DNA of 64,000 nucleotides from Bacteroidota bacterium (lineage in GTDB: Bacteria; Bacteroidota; Bacteroidia; AKYH767-A; OLB10). The position numbers and the translations under genes are program-made. The notes under the pieces are model-generated. The model saw only the letters and a program-made list of their open reading frames with translations. It was not told the DNA's origin and made no database searches. Position 1 is the stretch's first letter. Each line of letters begins with the position of its first letter. The DNA lies in the NCBI GenBank assembly GCA_016713525.1, contig JADJOZ010000001.1, forward strand, positions 558,001-622,000, in the 5' to 3' direction. Shown here piece after piece: positions 19,057 through 28,441 of the stretch.

Positions 19057-20585
19057 ATGAAAGGTAAATTTCAATATGGCGGAGTACTACTTTTTATTAT
19101 TTTTTTCGTTGCACTTATTTTACCGGTTCTGAAATTCCGGTTTTTTCTCACCGTAGATGGTCCTGCTCATCTTTACAATGCAACTATCATTCGTGAAATG
19201 CTTACCGGAGATCAGTCGCTGTACGCCCTGTTTTTTAAATTTAATGAGCAATTGGTACCTAACTGGTCGGGACATTTTTTAATGATGCTGGCAGGTTTCG
19301 TCATACCTCCTGGCTGGCCGAGAAATTGATGTTGTTGTTAATAGTGATTTCTTTGCCTTATGTCATTTATAGAATTCTGAAGGCCCGAAATATACCCATC
19401 AATGGTTCTCTGTTATTGATTTTACCTTTCACTTTTACCTTGATATTTTATCTTGGGTTTTATAATTATTTGCTCGGCATTGCTATTATGCTGTGGATGA
19501 TGCATCTGATAACAGAACAAAAAGGTCCGGTTTCAAAAACTGCATTCTTGAAATTACTATCAGGAGCTCTGATTTTATATTTTACTCATTTATTACCTGT
19601 TCTTTTATTGATGCTTTTCACAGGTGTTTATCTGTTGTTTTATTTCCGGAAGTTATCCAATCCAATGAAAACGGCTTCATCAGTTGCCCTTGCTTTTCTA
19701 CCTGCCTTGGTCTTTGCTATTATTTTTATGTCCAACCGTGGAGTTGAAGGATATCAGGGCAAAGTGAATTCCGTACCACCGGAACAATTATTCGAATGGC
19801 TTTACCTGGGACAGCCATTTATTGGCTTGAACGGTGATCAGGAACAAGCAGGTGTGTTTGTCTTGATGGTTGCTTTGTTAATGGCATTCGTATTTACAAT
19901 CTTTAGAAATATTACAACCAAACCAGATACTGATTCTCATATATGGCTTTGGATGGCACTGGTTATTTTAGTTTGTTATTTTATAGTGCCTGATGGAATG
20001 GCTTCCGGAGGATTTATTAGTTTACGTTTGTTGCTGCTTTTTTACCTGTTTATAGTTATCTATGTATTGCTGAATCAGCGCCCGGCATGGATGAATGCCA
20101 TCCTTGGAATAGCGGGAATAGTGGCTTCGTTCTATGCATTTGAATACAGGAACGATGTTGCAAAAGAACAAAGCAATTTTGCAGATGATTTTATTGAAGC
20201 AGCTTCTGAATTACCACAACGATCGGTTGTTTTGCCGTTGAATTATTCAGGCAACTGGTTGCATACCAATATTTCGAATTATATGGGTGCGGTGCCAGGG
20301 ATTGTAGTACTCGATAACTATGAGGCTAAATTGAAAGAATTTCCATTGGTATGGAAGCAAAATGGGGTAGTGGATAGCCTGGGAAATTTCGGACAGTCTT
20401 TGAATCCTACCCTAACAATTGAGAAATATGAGAATTTAACAGGATTAGAGGTGACAGCTATTACGCGATTCAACTACATCCCAAATAAAGATGATAGTAT
20501 TTCAGAAGCAACAAATCAGTTGTTACATGAAAAATTCAGGTTAGTCAAAAAAATTAACCTGACAGAAATATTCATCAGAAGGTAG
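19057..20585 (+). CDS. Multi-pass membrane protein, possibly GT-C-like (frameshifted)
   Basis: Two frames join near 19305-19310 (one base missing; expected protein FVIPAWLAEKLMLLL). The first part has one membrane helix, then a loop with VDGPAHLYNATIIREML, reminiscent of the acidic first loop of GT-C glycosyltransferases. The second part holds about nine further hydrophobic helices and ends in a soluble ~140-residue region. Total length would be ~509 residues. Function is not established, and glycosyl transfer is only suggested by topology. It is third in the guaA operon. Confidence 0.65.
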
Positions 20586-20630
20586 TCAGATTTATATTTA
20601 AAATTGTATCTTTAATAAAAATTAAAGAGC

Positions 20631-21113
20631 ATGTCGAGGCTACAAAAGCTACTGGATGAGTATGGTGAAAGCCATCAGAATCCGGTGAACAAAAGAGTAC
20701 ATTGGATTTGTGTTCCTGCCATAATTGTGAGTTTGCTGGGATTAATTTGGAGTATACCTGCGCCTGAAGCGATGAGTCAAATGAATATCGCCGGCATCCC
20801 TATTAATTGGGCAACTCTATTCATTGCTTTTGCCATGATTTATTATTTTACCTTATCGGTGCAGTTGGCACTAGGCATGTTGCTGGTGGTATTTTTACTT
20901 GCAGGAACAGGGTATCTGCTGACAACATTAATCCCATTGCCTTTATGGGGTACATCGCTTTTACTTTTCACACTTGCGTGGATAGGGCAATTCTGGGGAC
21001 ATAAAATTGAAGGTAAAAAGCCATCCTTTTTGAAGGATGTTCAGTTTTTATTGATTGGCCCGGTTTGGCTTTTGAATATGATATACCAAAGACTGGGAAT
21101 ACGGGTTGCTTAA
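20631..21113 (+). CDS. DUF962/Mpo1-family membrane protein
   Basis: The 160-residue protein carries the family signature YGESHQNPVNKRVHWICVP at residues ~11-29 and a second histidine motif FWGHKIEGKKPSF near residue 125, separated by four hydrophobic segments. The yeast relative Mpo1 is an Fe(II) dioxygenase in alpha-oxidation of 2-hydroxy fatty acids. Bacterial members are uncharacterised, so the chemistry is inferred. It is probably a short separate transcript convergent with the sigma factor gene (5-bp gap). Confidence 0.82.
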   Translation: MSRLQKLLDEYGESHQNPVNKRVHWICVPAIIVSLLGLIWSIPAPEAMSQMNIAGIPINWATLFIAFAMIYYFTLSVQLALGMLLVVFLLAGTGYLLTTLIPLPLWGTSLLLFTLAWIGQFWGHKIEGKKPSFLKDVQFLLIGPVWLLNMIYQRLGIRVA

Positions 21114-21118
21114 TTATA

Positions 21119-21658
21119 TTATTGAGCCTGTATATTTTTCAATAATCCATGTTCACGTCCGTAACCAAGAAGTGTTTTCTGAAGTTTTTGGCGGGCATTG
21201 TGAATTCTGATTTTGACTGTTCCTAAAGGAATGCGAAGTGAATTTGCGATTTCTTCATACTTATATCCTTCATAGCTCAACAAAAATGGTCGTTTCAGAT
21301 TTTCCGACAACTGATCAATTGCATGGTGAATATCATTTAATGCCAGTCTCGATTCTGCCCCGTTTTTGCCGGAGTTATTTAAAGAGTTAATATAATATTG
21401 GTTCTCGGTATCATCGCTGAAAATATTGCTGTTTACCATTCGGCGATAATTATTGATGAAGATGTTTTTCATCATTACATATAACCATCCTTTCAGATTG
21501 GTGCCTTCTGCAAATTTGTCTTTGTTTTTAAATGCCTTCAACATGGTCTCTTGTACCAAATCATTGGCATCTTCTACATCTTGCACCAGCTTCATAGCAT
21601 ATCCACGTAAGGGTTTGTACTGGGTTTGTACCGCGTGATTGAATTCCAGTTGTGTCAT
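21119..21658 (-). CDS. ECF RNA polymerase sigma factor
   Basis: The 179-residue protein has region 2 (DANDLVQETMLKAFKNKDKF, NLKGWLYVMMKNIFINNYRR) and region 4 (KYEEIANSLRIPLGTVKIRI HNARQKL). No anti-sigma gene is adjacent. The gene has its own consensus promoter and a 60-bp leader, and it is divergent from the PadR-PspC operon, which may be a target. Such stand-alone ECF factors are common in Bacteroidota, and the signal cannot be predicted. Confidence 0.9.
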   Translation of the reverse strand: MTQLEFNHAVQTQYKPLRGYAMKLVQDVEDANDLVQETMLKAFKNKDKFAEGTNLKGWLYVMMKNIFINNYRRMVNSNIFSDDTENQYYINSLNNSGKNGAESRLALNDIHHAIDQLSENLKRPFLLSYEGYKYEEIANSLRIPLGTVKIRIHNARQKLQKTLLGYGREHGLLKNIQAQ

Positions 21659-21688
21659 TTTGTTTAAGTATTAGTGATTAATATTCCA

Positions 21689-21718
21689 CAAATGTAGGGC
21701 ATATTTTAATAAAAGCAA
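21689..21718 (-). promoter_or_regulatory. Consensus promoter of the ECF sigma gene
   Basis: On the minus strand TTG (21718-21716), exactly 19 bp, then TACATTTG (21696-21689). Both boxes and spacing match the Bacteroidota consensus. The start codon is 30 bp downstream. Confidence 0.7.
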
Positions 21719-21947
21719 CAAAATGTTTAAGAAAAGATATCAACAGTTAAACAAAATAGACAATTTCCTGACATTTTGTTTAACCTTAGTCTCCCTAGAA
21801 ATCGAAAAAATGCCGGTTTTTGATCAAATCCGATTGAAAATTCGATTCAAAATTGGGTGCTTGAACACTTGAAATTATATTTTAGAACAACACCAAGGAA
21901 TTCACTTCAAAATTTTGTTCCTGAAAATCAGCAATATATGAAATATT

Positions 21948-21991
21948 TAGTACTATGTATTGCATGGTACTATTTAAAAGATATATCTTTG
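21948..21991 (+). promoter_or_regulatory. Promoter and palindromic operator of the PadR-PspC operon
   Basis: TTG at 21960-21962, 21 bp, and TATCTTTG at 21984-21991 form a consensus promoter. An inverted repeat with arms TAGTACTATG (21948-21957) and CATGGTACTA (21963-21972), 9 of 10 paired around TATTG, covers the -33 box. This is the expected position for a repressor, most simply the PadR protein encoded first in the operon. Confidence 0.7.
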
Positions 21992-22055
21992 CATAACAAA
22001 ATAACTCCTGGTAGTTATTCAAAAAAGTTCTAACAGTTCTCTAAAACAAAAAAAC

Positions 22056-22397
22056 GTGGGTAATTTAGAAAACACACAGGCGCAGATGCGAAAAGGGGTT
22101 TTAGAGTTTTGCATTTTATCGATCATATCTCAGGGGGAGATCTACCCTTCAGATATCATAGTAAAGATGAAAGAGGCAAAACTGATTGTGGTGGAGGGGA
22201 CTTTATATCCGCTTCTTACGCGATTAAAAAACTCAGGTCTGCTGGCCTATACATGGGTGGAATCGAATGCCGGGCCACCCCGCAAGTACTACAAACTTAC
22301 TCCTCTAGGTGAGGAATTCCTTAAAGAGCTCCGCGTAACATGGAGCGAACTGGTTGAAGCAGTAAATAAAACCGCCACTCAAAACACAAACCAATGA
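22056..22397 (+). CDS. PadR-family transcriptional regulator
   Basis: The 113-residue winged-helix protein shows the family pattern QMRKGVLEFCILSIIS, EGTLYPLLTRLKNSGLL, and GPPRKYYKLTPLGEEFL. It likely represses its own operon through the palindrome at 21948-21972. The start is GTG (MGNLENTQAQMRKG), since no ATG is available upstream of the domain. Its stop overlaps the ATG of the PspC gene (ATGA), showing coupled translation. PadR-PspC pairs are a frequent Bacteroidota arrangement for envelope stress. Confidence 0.9.
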   Translation: MGNLENTQAQMRKGVLEFCILSIISQGEIYPSDIIVKMKEAKLIVVEGTLYPLLTRLKNSGLLAYTWVESNAGPPRKYYKLTPLGEEFLKELRVTWSELVEAVNKTATQNTNQ

Positions 22398-24121
22398 ACA
22401 AGACATTATCTGTAAATATAGGAGGAATCGTTTTTCACATTGAAGAACATGCCTTCGAAAGATTAACCAAATATCTGGACACCATCAAAGGTTATTTCAC
22501 AACTGCCGATGGTCGTGATGAAATCATCCAGGACATTGAAGGCAGAATTGCTGAGATGTTTCAGGAGCGCATTTCAAACAGCAAGCAGGTTATAGTTGAA
22601 GCTGATGTTGAGCAGGTAATCAATATCATGGGTCGTCCCGAGCAATTTGCAGGCGATGGTGAAGAAGAGCCGACTGCAGCAACCGGTGGACCATCAGCAA
22701 GCAGTGAGCGAAGAGCTTATCGCCGGTTATACCGTGATCCGGATGATCGTGTGGTTGGTGGTGTGTGCTCCGGTTTCAGTCACTATCTGGGCATTGATCC
22801 AACCTACCTTCGCGTAGCATTTGCTATTTCCTTCTTTGTATTCGGTACCGGTTTACTGCTTTACATCATCTTAATGGTGGTGATGCCAAAAGCAAATACC
22901 ACTGCCGAGAAACTAGAAATGAAAGGCGAGCAGGTTAATATCTCGAACATAAAAAAGTCAGTGCAGGATGAATATGGCGCAATTAAAAACCAGTATTCTT
23001 CCGGTGGAAACCAACCAGGCTTTACCCGGTTTATAGATGCGCTGGGGCAGCTGTTTGTAGGATTTTTCCGATTGTTTGGACAACTGATAGCAGTAATCTT
23101 CATCATCATAGGTATCCTTTTATTAATAGCTTTCGGAGCCGTTGCAATGGCTTTGATGGGAGTAGGAGGGATTGCCATTCCATTCTTTGTGACCGATCTG
23201 TTTTTAGATCCATGGCAACAAACAATGGCTCTTACAGCAGTATTTCTGGTAATCGGAATACCTGTGATCATGATCATTTACAAAGCAATTAAGGTGCTGT
23301 TTAAAGTTCGCTCAGAAAGCAAAATTCTGAACTGGTCGGCATTGGCACTGTGGGTTTGCGGAGTAATTCTATCCTTCTTTGTAGGTTCTATTATCGCCCG
23401 TGACTTCAGTCAGCGTGAGACTTCCCGCTTTGAAGTTGAATTAGCCACTCCGGCAACTGACACCCTGTTCCTTGATATGGCACGATATGACAGAAGCGAA
23501 GATTACTACATCTACGATAGCAGAGAGCGTGATGCATGGTCGGTTATCTCCGGAATGGACAGTATCAGCATCGATGAAGTGGAACTCGATATTATTAAAG
23601 GCGGTGGAACTGAGTTTGAACTGGTGCAAATTAATTCATCACGAGGAAGAACGCGCCGCGATGCAGTTGATAATGCCCAAACGTTATCGTACCATCTCGA
23701 GCAAACCGACAGTCTGATAAAATTCGACGAATCGTTTATCCTAACCAAAGGCATGAAATACCGCGGACAGAAAGTACAACTCGTTCTGAAAGTGCCTGTG
23801 GGTAAAAGCGTTTACCTATCAGAGTCGATGCACGACATTATTTACGATGTTAAAAACGTAACTAATACCTACGATGGCGATATGGTTGGACATACCTGGA
23901 CCATGACCCCTGAAGGACTGGAATGTATTGGTTGCACCTTCAAGTATGAGAAACGCAATTCTCGCAACAAGCGTTCCGATGATATAAAAATTAAGCTAGA
24001 TGGTAACGGAGTGCGTGTTCGCGGCGTCCAAGATGGAGATTCGGCAATTAATGTAGATGCCGAAGATGTAGACATCAGCATCGACGAAACAGGAGTTTCG
24101 ATTGATGCCAAACAAAGATAA
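22394..24121 (+). CDS. PspC-domain envelope stress protein, 575 aa
   Basis: Layout: an N-terminal region of ~100 residues (SVNIGGIVFHIEEHAFERLT ... VIVEADVEQVINIMGRPEQF), a PspC domain (~105-175; RLYRDPDDRVVGGVCSGFSH and FVFGTGLLLYIILMVVMP), four or so further membrane helices (~210-350), and a C-terminal beta-rich domain outside the membrane (~365-575; GKSVYLSESMHDIIYDV). The C-terminal part resembles adhesin-like DUF4097 domains. It probably senses or buffers membrane stress together with PadR. A strong terminator follows at 24157. Confidence 0.87.
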   Translation: MNKTLSVNIGGIVFHIEEHAFERLTKYLDTIKGYFTTADGRDEIIQDIEGRIAEMFQERISNSKQVIVEADVEQVINIMGRPEQFAGDGEEEPTAATGGPSASSERRAYRRLYRDPDDRVVGGVCSGFSHYLGIDPTYLRVAFAISFFVFGTGLLLYIILMVVMPKANTTAEKLEMKGEQVNISNIKKSVQDEYGAIKNQYSSGGNQPGFTRFIDALGQLFVGFFRLFGQLIAVIFIIIGILLLIAFGAVAMALMGVGGIAIPFFVTDLFLDPWQQTMALTAVFLVIGIPVIMIIYKAIKVLFKVRSESKILNWSALALWVCGVILSFFVGSIIARDFSQRETSRFEVELATPATDTLFLDMARYDRSEDYYIYDSRERDAWSVISGMDSISIDEVELDIIKGGGTEFELVQINSSRGRTRRDAVDNAQTLSYHLEQTDSLIKFDESFILTKGMKYRGQKVQLVLKVPVGKSVYLSESMHDIIYDVKNVTNTYDGDMVGHTWTMTPEGLECIGCTFKYEKRNSRNKRSDDIKIKLDGNGVRVRGVQDGDSAINVDAEDVDISIDETGVSIDAKQR

Positions 24122-24156
24122 TTGATTTAATGAGGCTTTTCGGTTTATGTAAGGTT

Positions 24157-24189
24157 CCGTCTCGTCAGCAATGACGAGACGGTTTTTTT
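24157..24189 (+). terminator. Intrinsic terminator of the PadR-PspC operon
   Basis: A perfect 10-bp stem (CCGTCTCGTC / GACGAGACGG) around AGCAAT is followed by seven T. Confidence 0.92.
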
Positions 24190-24330
24190 ATATAAGCAAC
24201 AGAGTTGCTTATATAAAAGTCATTGGCGGCAAAGCCGCTGTCATTAGCAGCAGAGCTGCTGTCATTAGGTCATTAGCAGCAAAGCTGCTGTCATTAGGTC
24301 ATTCGCGGCAAAGCCGCTGTCATTGGAGTT
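24187..24330. repeat. Cluster of five short hairpins with A-R-A loops
   Basis: First is a perfect 14-bp inverted repeat (TTTATATAAGCAAC, loop AGA, 24187-24217). Four more follow: GGCGGC-AAA-GCCGCT, AGCAGC-AGA-GCTGCT, AGCAGC-AAA-GCTGCT and GCGGC-AAA-GCCGC, each followed by GTCATT. No ORF covers them. They look like REP-type units or serial RNA hairpins. Confidence 0.8.
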
Positions 24331-24360
24331 GAACGGTATTATACCGATTTCAAAAAAAAA

Positions 24361-24428
24361 TTTTACGTTGGGCATTTTACGTTGAACATTTTACATTCAC
24401 AATTTTATATTGAGTATTTTACATTTTA
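24361..24428. repeat. Degenerate 14-bp tandem repeat
   Basis: Five head-to-tail units: TTTTACGTTGGGCA, TTTTACGTTGAACA, TTTTACATTCACAA, TTTTATATTGAGTA and a partial TTTTACATTTTA. They are noncoding. Confidence 0.75.
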
Positions 24429-24637
24429 GCGAATTTCTTTCTGAGGACACGCTATTCTTCATGTCTTCTAAATTCCTCCTCCTAAAAATCTTATATTTTA
24501 ACGAAATAAATTGTATTTTTACAATTCACTATTCATCATGGCATCGTTTCGAAAGCTATATGATGAGGTAATTCGCATTACAAATAGTAGGTTTATGAAA
24601 CGTAACTGTTCTTTATTCTGGCCATTGAGTTGCGTGC

Positions 24638-24676
24638 ATCCTCGCCACAGTCTCATAGCTATCGGACGAGGACGAG
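24638..24676. repeat. Dispersed palindromic repeat, copy 2
   Basis: CTCGCCACAGTCTCATAGCT continues ATCGGACGAGGACGAG. It matches 11687-11731 and also lies next to a T9SS gene. The rest of 24430-24726 shows no supported gene. Confidence 0.5.
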
Positions 24677-24726
24677 AAGTGGTCTTATCTGGTACAAACT
24701 AACTTATTGTGCATAAACCATAAATA

Positions 24727-26076
24727 ATGAAATACATAATTATAGGGTTTATAACGTTCTTTCTTCACTCTAATGCATTGAGTCAAACATATTCTCCGCT
24801 GGGATCCGGATTTAATTTTGAAACTCGAACGCTTTACTACGATTCAACTAGTTCTACATTGTATGCTGGTGGCGGCTTTTGGCAAACCGGTACGGGAGAA
24901 CCTATGTGGAGGATCTCTCAATGGAATGGAACAAATTGGGATTCAATAGGCCACGGATTAGATGGTCTAGTTTTATCTATTACCAAATATAAGGGTGAGA
25001 TATATGCAGGTGGGTGGTTTGTTTCTAGTTTTGACTCAGTCGGAACTAAATTTCCCGGACTTGCTAAATGGAATGGTACGAATTGGGTAAAAATAGAAAA
25101 TGATACAACTCCACAATGTTGTGTTTTGGAATTGTACACGTATGACAATGATCTATATGTAGGAGGTACCTTTGATTCAATTAATGGTCAACTTGCTACG
25201 GGGATTGCAAGATATGATGGGACAAATTGGTATTATTATCCTCCTATTCCTAATGTCAGCTCATATTTATATGTCTCAGCAATTGTAATTTTTAATAGCG
25301 AACTATGTGTAGCTGGTAATTTTAATGGAGGTCCGGGCTTATGTGATATTGTAAAATTTGATGGTTTTAATTGGGTTTCTGTTGGAGGAGGTTTATCGGG
25401 ATCAATGTCAGATGTAGCTGATATGAAAATTTACCAAAATAAATTATATATTGTTGGTAATCTATCTGCCGCAGCAGGAGATCATGGGAATGGTATTGCT
25501 ATTTGGGACGGTACAACCTGGAGTCAGGCGGGTAGTGGTTTATTGCCTTCTACTGTTAAAACGTTAGAAGAATTTCAAGGAAACCTTTATGTTGGTGGTC
25601 AGATACAGAGTGCTGGAGGGATACCTGTCAATAATATAGCTAAATGGGATGGCAATGCATGGCATAATATTGGAGTTGGTTTTGATAACGGTGTCACTTG
25701 CTTGGAGTCTAAAGACAGTAATAATTTATATATTGGAGGAGCCTTTATTACAGCAAACGGGGATACTGTTAATAGAATTTGTGAGTATAATTTATTAACA
25801 GGTATTGGAGAGATTTCAAACAGCCCTGAATTTCAAATCTCTCCTAACCCAGCAGCCGAAAAAATAACGCTTACCTGTATTATTCCATCTCATTTAACTG
25901 AAGTAAAGCTACTCATCACTGATTTAACCGGCAGAGTAATTTCATCTAACCAAATTCAAGGAAATCCCAGGGAACTGGAAGTCGATATTTCGTATTTGAA
26001 CAACGGAAGTTATATGGTTAATTTGGAACATAACGGGAATATTTTAGCATCCCGGAAATTGATGGTGGTGAAGTGA
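24727..26076 (+). CDS. Secreted beta-propeller T9SS protein, 449 aa
   Basis: A signal peptide (MKYIIIGFITFFLHSNALSQ) is followed by about seven repeats of the type LAKWNGTNWxxIxxG ... LYVGGTFDSINGQ, a propeller built from WNGTNW/YDGTNW blades. A type A sorting domain closes it (FQISPNPAAEKITLT ... GSYMVNLEHNGN ... KLMVVK). Expected at the cell surface or released. Function unknown. A weak hairpin with a T run (AGTCT-TTG-AGACT, TATTTTTT) lies just after the stop near 26081. Confidence 0.85.
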   Translation: MKYIIIGFITFFLHSNALSQTYSPLGSGFNFETRTLYYDSTSSTLYAGGGFWQTGTGEPMWRISQWNGTNWDSIGHGLDGLVLSITKYKGEIYAGGWFVSSFDSVGTKFPGLAKWNGTNWVKIENDTTPQCCVLELYTYDNDLYVGGTFDSINGQLATGIARYDGTNWYYYPPIPNVSSYLYVSAIVIFNSELCVAGNFNGGPGLCDIVKFDGFNWVSVGGGLSGSMSDVADMKIYQNKLYIVGNLSAAAGDHGNGIAIWDGTTWSQAGSGLLPSTVKTLEEFQGNLYVGGQIQSAGGIPVNNIAKWDGNAWHNIGVGFDNGVTCLESKDSNNLYIGGAFITANGDTVNRICEYNLLTGIGEISNSPEFQISPNPAAEKITLTCIIPSHLTEVKLLITDLTGRVISSNQIQGNPRELEVDISYLNNGSYMVNLEHNGNILASRKLMVVK

Positions 26077-26229
26077 TGTTAGTCTTTGAGACTTATTTTT
26101 TAGGGCCCATAATAGTACAGAAGTCATAGTAGTGCTCCCATGAGACAGTCCATTCGCCAGAGGATGGTCCCCATTGTTTATTGTATTGTGTGGAACATTT
26201 CACTATAATTGTAGACTGATTTTCAATTT

Positions 26230-28076
26230 ATGAAGAAATCCGGCACAAGCAAATCTACCTAAGCAAATCCTTCTAAACCTGTTGCTTCCAAAGTAAAAGC
26301 TACTGAAAAAGGTTTTCCGGTGTGGCCTTTTTGGCTGGGATTGTCCTGCTGGTTTTCGTATTATATGGCAACTCGCTCCGAAATGATATACTTACCTTCG
26401 ATGATAATGAGTACTTTCAGAATTATCCGGAAGTCCTGACTCTGTCGTGGGAATCGGTCAAGACCTATTTTACTTCGTATTATGTAATTATGTATCAGCC
26501 ATTACCGGTGCTGACTTTTGCCATTAATTACCACTTTTCAGGCTTGGATACATTCCCCATGCACCTGTTGAATCTGTTGTTCCATCTGGGAAATGTGGTT
26601 TTGGTATTTGCCTTTGTGCAAAAACTTACCTCCAACAAAATCATGGCTTTACTTATTGCATTGGTATTCGGTATTCATCCCATGAATGTAGAGGCGGTAA
26701 GCTGGATTTCAGCCCGCAGCAGTGGCATGTACACTTTTTTCTTCCTTGCCGGAATGTATTTTTATCTCCGGTACATAAGGGAAGATAATTACTTCATGCT
26801 TCTCGCAACCGGTATTTTTTTTATTCTTTCACTCTTCAGTAAAGCACAGGCAGTGACTTTCCCGGTAGTGATGTTGCTACTCGATTATGTTTCTGACAGA
26901 AAATTGCTCAGCAAACAGGTTATTGTGGAGAAGATTCCATTCTTCTTCCTTAGCTTACTGTTTGGAATTATTACCCTGATGAATTCAGGTACCATGCACA
27001 ACATCACCAAAGGGATGCTGATCGATTACAACGCAATCGACATATTCTTCATGGTATGCTATTCATTCAGCTTTTATTTGTTGAAGCTATTACTGCCATT
27101 AAAGCTTTGCGCCATTTATGTCTTCCCACCAAAGAGTGGAGGTATGTTGCCATGGGAATATTATGCTTCAGCGGTACTGATTGGTGCAGTTCTTTACGGA
27201 CTGTGGCGGGCACGAAGTAATAAATGGATATTATTTGGCGCTGCATTTTTTGTGGCCACCATATCTATCAATATTCAGCTTATTCCGTCCAGGTTATTTA
27301 TTGTCACCGATCGTTACGGTTACCTGCCATATCTGGGTTTGATGCTTTTGGTCGGATATCTCATAACCGGAAATACCTTCAATTTTCATAAATACAAGTC
27401 CGGGTTAATAGTGGTCTTCACGGGCTTAATGTTGTTCTTCTCTTTTTCTGTTCCGGCACGAAATAAGATATGGAACAATGATGTAGTTTTCCTGACCGAT
27501 GTGATAGAGAAAAATCCGGAGTCGACATACTTATACCGTGCTTATGGCAACAGAGGTATGGCGCATCAGGTGAAGCGTAATTACCCCGAGGCCATTAAAA
27601 ATTTCGATGAGGCTATTCGGCTCAAGCCGGATGATGCCAGGAATTACCTGAATCGGGGATTGTCCTATTCCTTTATGAATAATGGTAAGATGGCGGAGGC
27701 AGATTTTTCGCGGGCTATTGCACTCGATTCCACGCAGATCATGATTTACAACAACCGGTCTCAGGTGCGCTTTCAATTAGGCGATTATGCAGGTGCGGAA
27801 GCCGATAGCCGTAAATGTATTGAACTCGATCCAAATAGTACCGATGCTTATAATACCCTTGCTAACGTTGCTTATATGAAGAAGCAATACGATGAGGTGT
27901 TGGCACTCTTATCAAAGGCTATTGAAATCGATCCTAATTTTGCAATTGGTTATAAAAACCGGGGACTGGTTTATCTGGAGCTGAATAACAAAACAGCCGC
28001 CTGCAGCGATTTTATTGCAGGTTCCAATTTGGGGAATCAGGAAGCAAAGCAATTGCAACAGCAGCATTGCCGGTAA
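26230..28076 (+). CDS. TMTC-like multi-pass membrane protein with TPR repeats (disrupted start)
   Basis: The first 30 codons (MKKSGTSKST, then ANPSKPVASKVKATEKGF) contain an in-frame TAA at 26260. They are out of frame with the body unless the T4 run at 26313-26316 is read as T5. The body has ~11 membrane helices with LTFDDNEYFQNYPEV in the first loop and IHPMNVEAVSWISARSSGMY, the pattern of TMTC-type O-mannosyltransferase-like proteins. At least four TPR units end it (NYPEAIKNFDEAIRLKPDDA ...). Translation from GTG 26322 would give 584 residues. Probable protein glycosylation or envelope role, by family only. Confidence 0.75.
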
Positions 28077-28288
28077 TCCGAAATTTACCTTAAAACACCC
28101 GCTTTCTCAGTCATCTAAAGCGTTTGCGAACTCTTTGTGGCCGCACCCTCATTCCGGGTTGGAACAGGCATGCCGGCACCATATTTTTGCCAACAGATTG
28201 GTACTGAAATGTAAAAACAAAAATGATAGTATTACAATCATTTTGCCTCGCTTTGTGTACATATTGTTGAAAAGTTTTTTTTCGGGGG

Positions 28289-28321
28289 TTGTAAAAAACC
28301 GATAAATCATACGCATCTTTG
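28289..28321 (+). promoter_or_regulatory. Candidate recA promoter
   Basis: TTG at 28289-28291, 22 bp, then CATCTTTG at 28314-28321 (one mismatch to TAnnTTTG). It lies 120 bp before the recA ATG. No other supported feature lies in 28077-28441, and no clear LexA-type box was seen. Confidence 0.45.
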
Positions 28322-28441
28322 TACCGGTTCCAGCAGTCGTTTATTTGTCTGTTCGAAAGTCGGAATCGAATTAACTTTTAATGCAACATTACGAATCGGA
28401 ATCAGGCAACTTCAAAAACGTCACTACTTAATTTTTTTATC

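Noticed and set aside
24511..24702. 63-codon ORF before the propeller gene
   Set aside because: It is made largely of the dispersed palindromic repeat and has no domain or export signal.
28077..28441. ORF of 96 codons upstream of recA
   Set aside because: It overlaps the TMTC-like gene in another frame and covers the recA promoter. It has no coding features.
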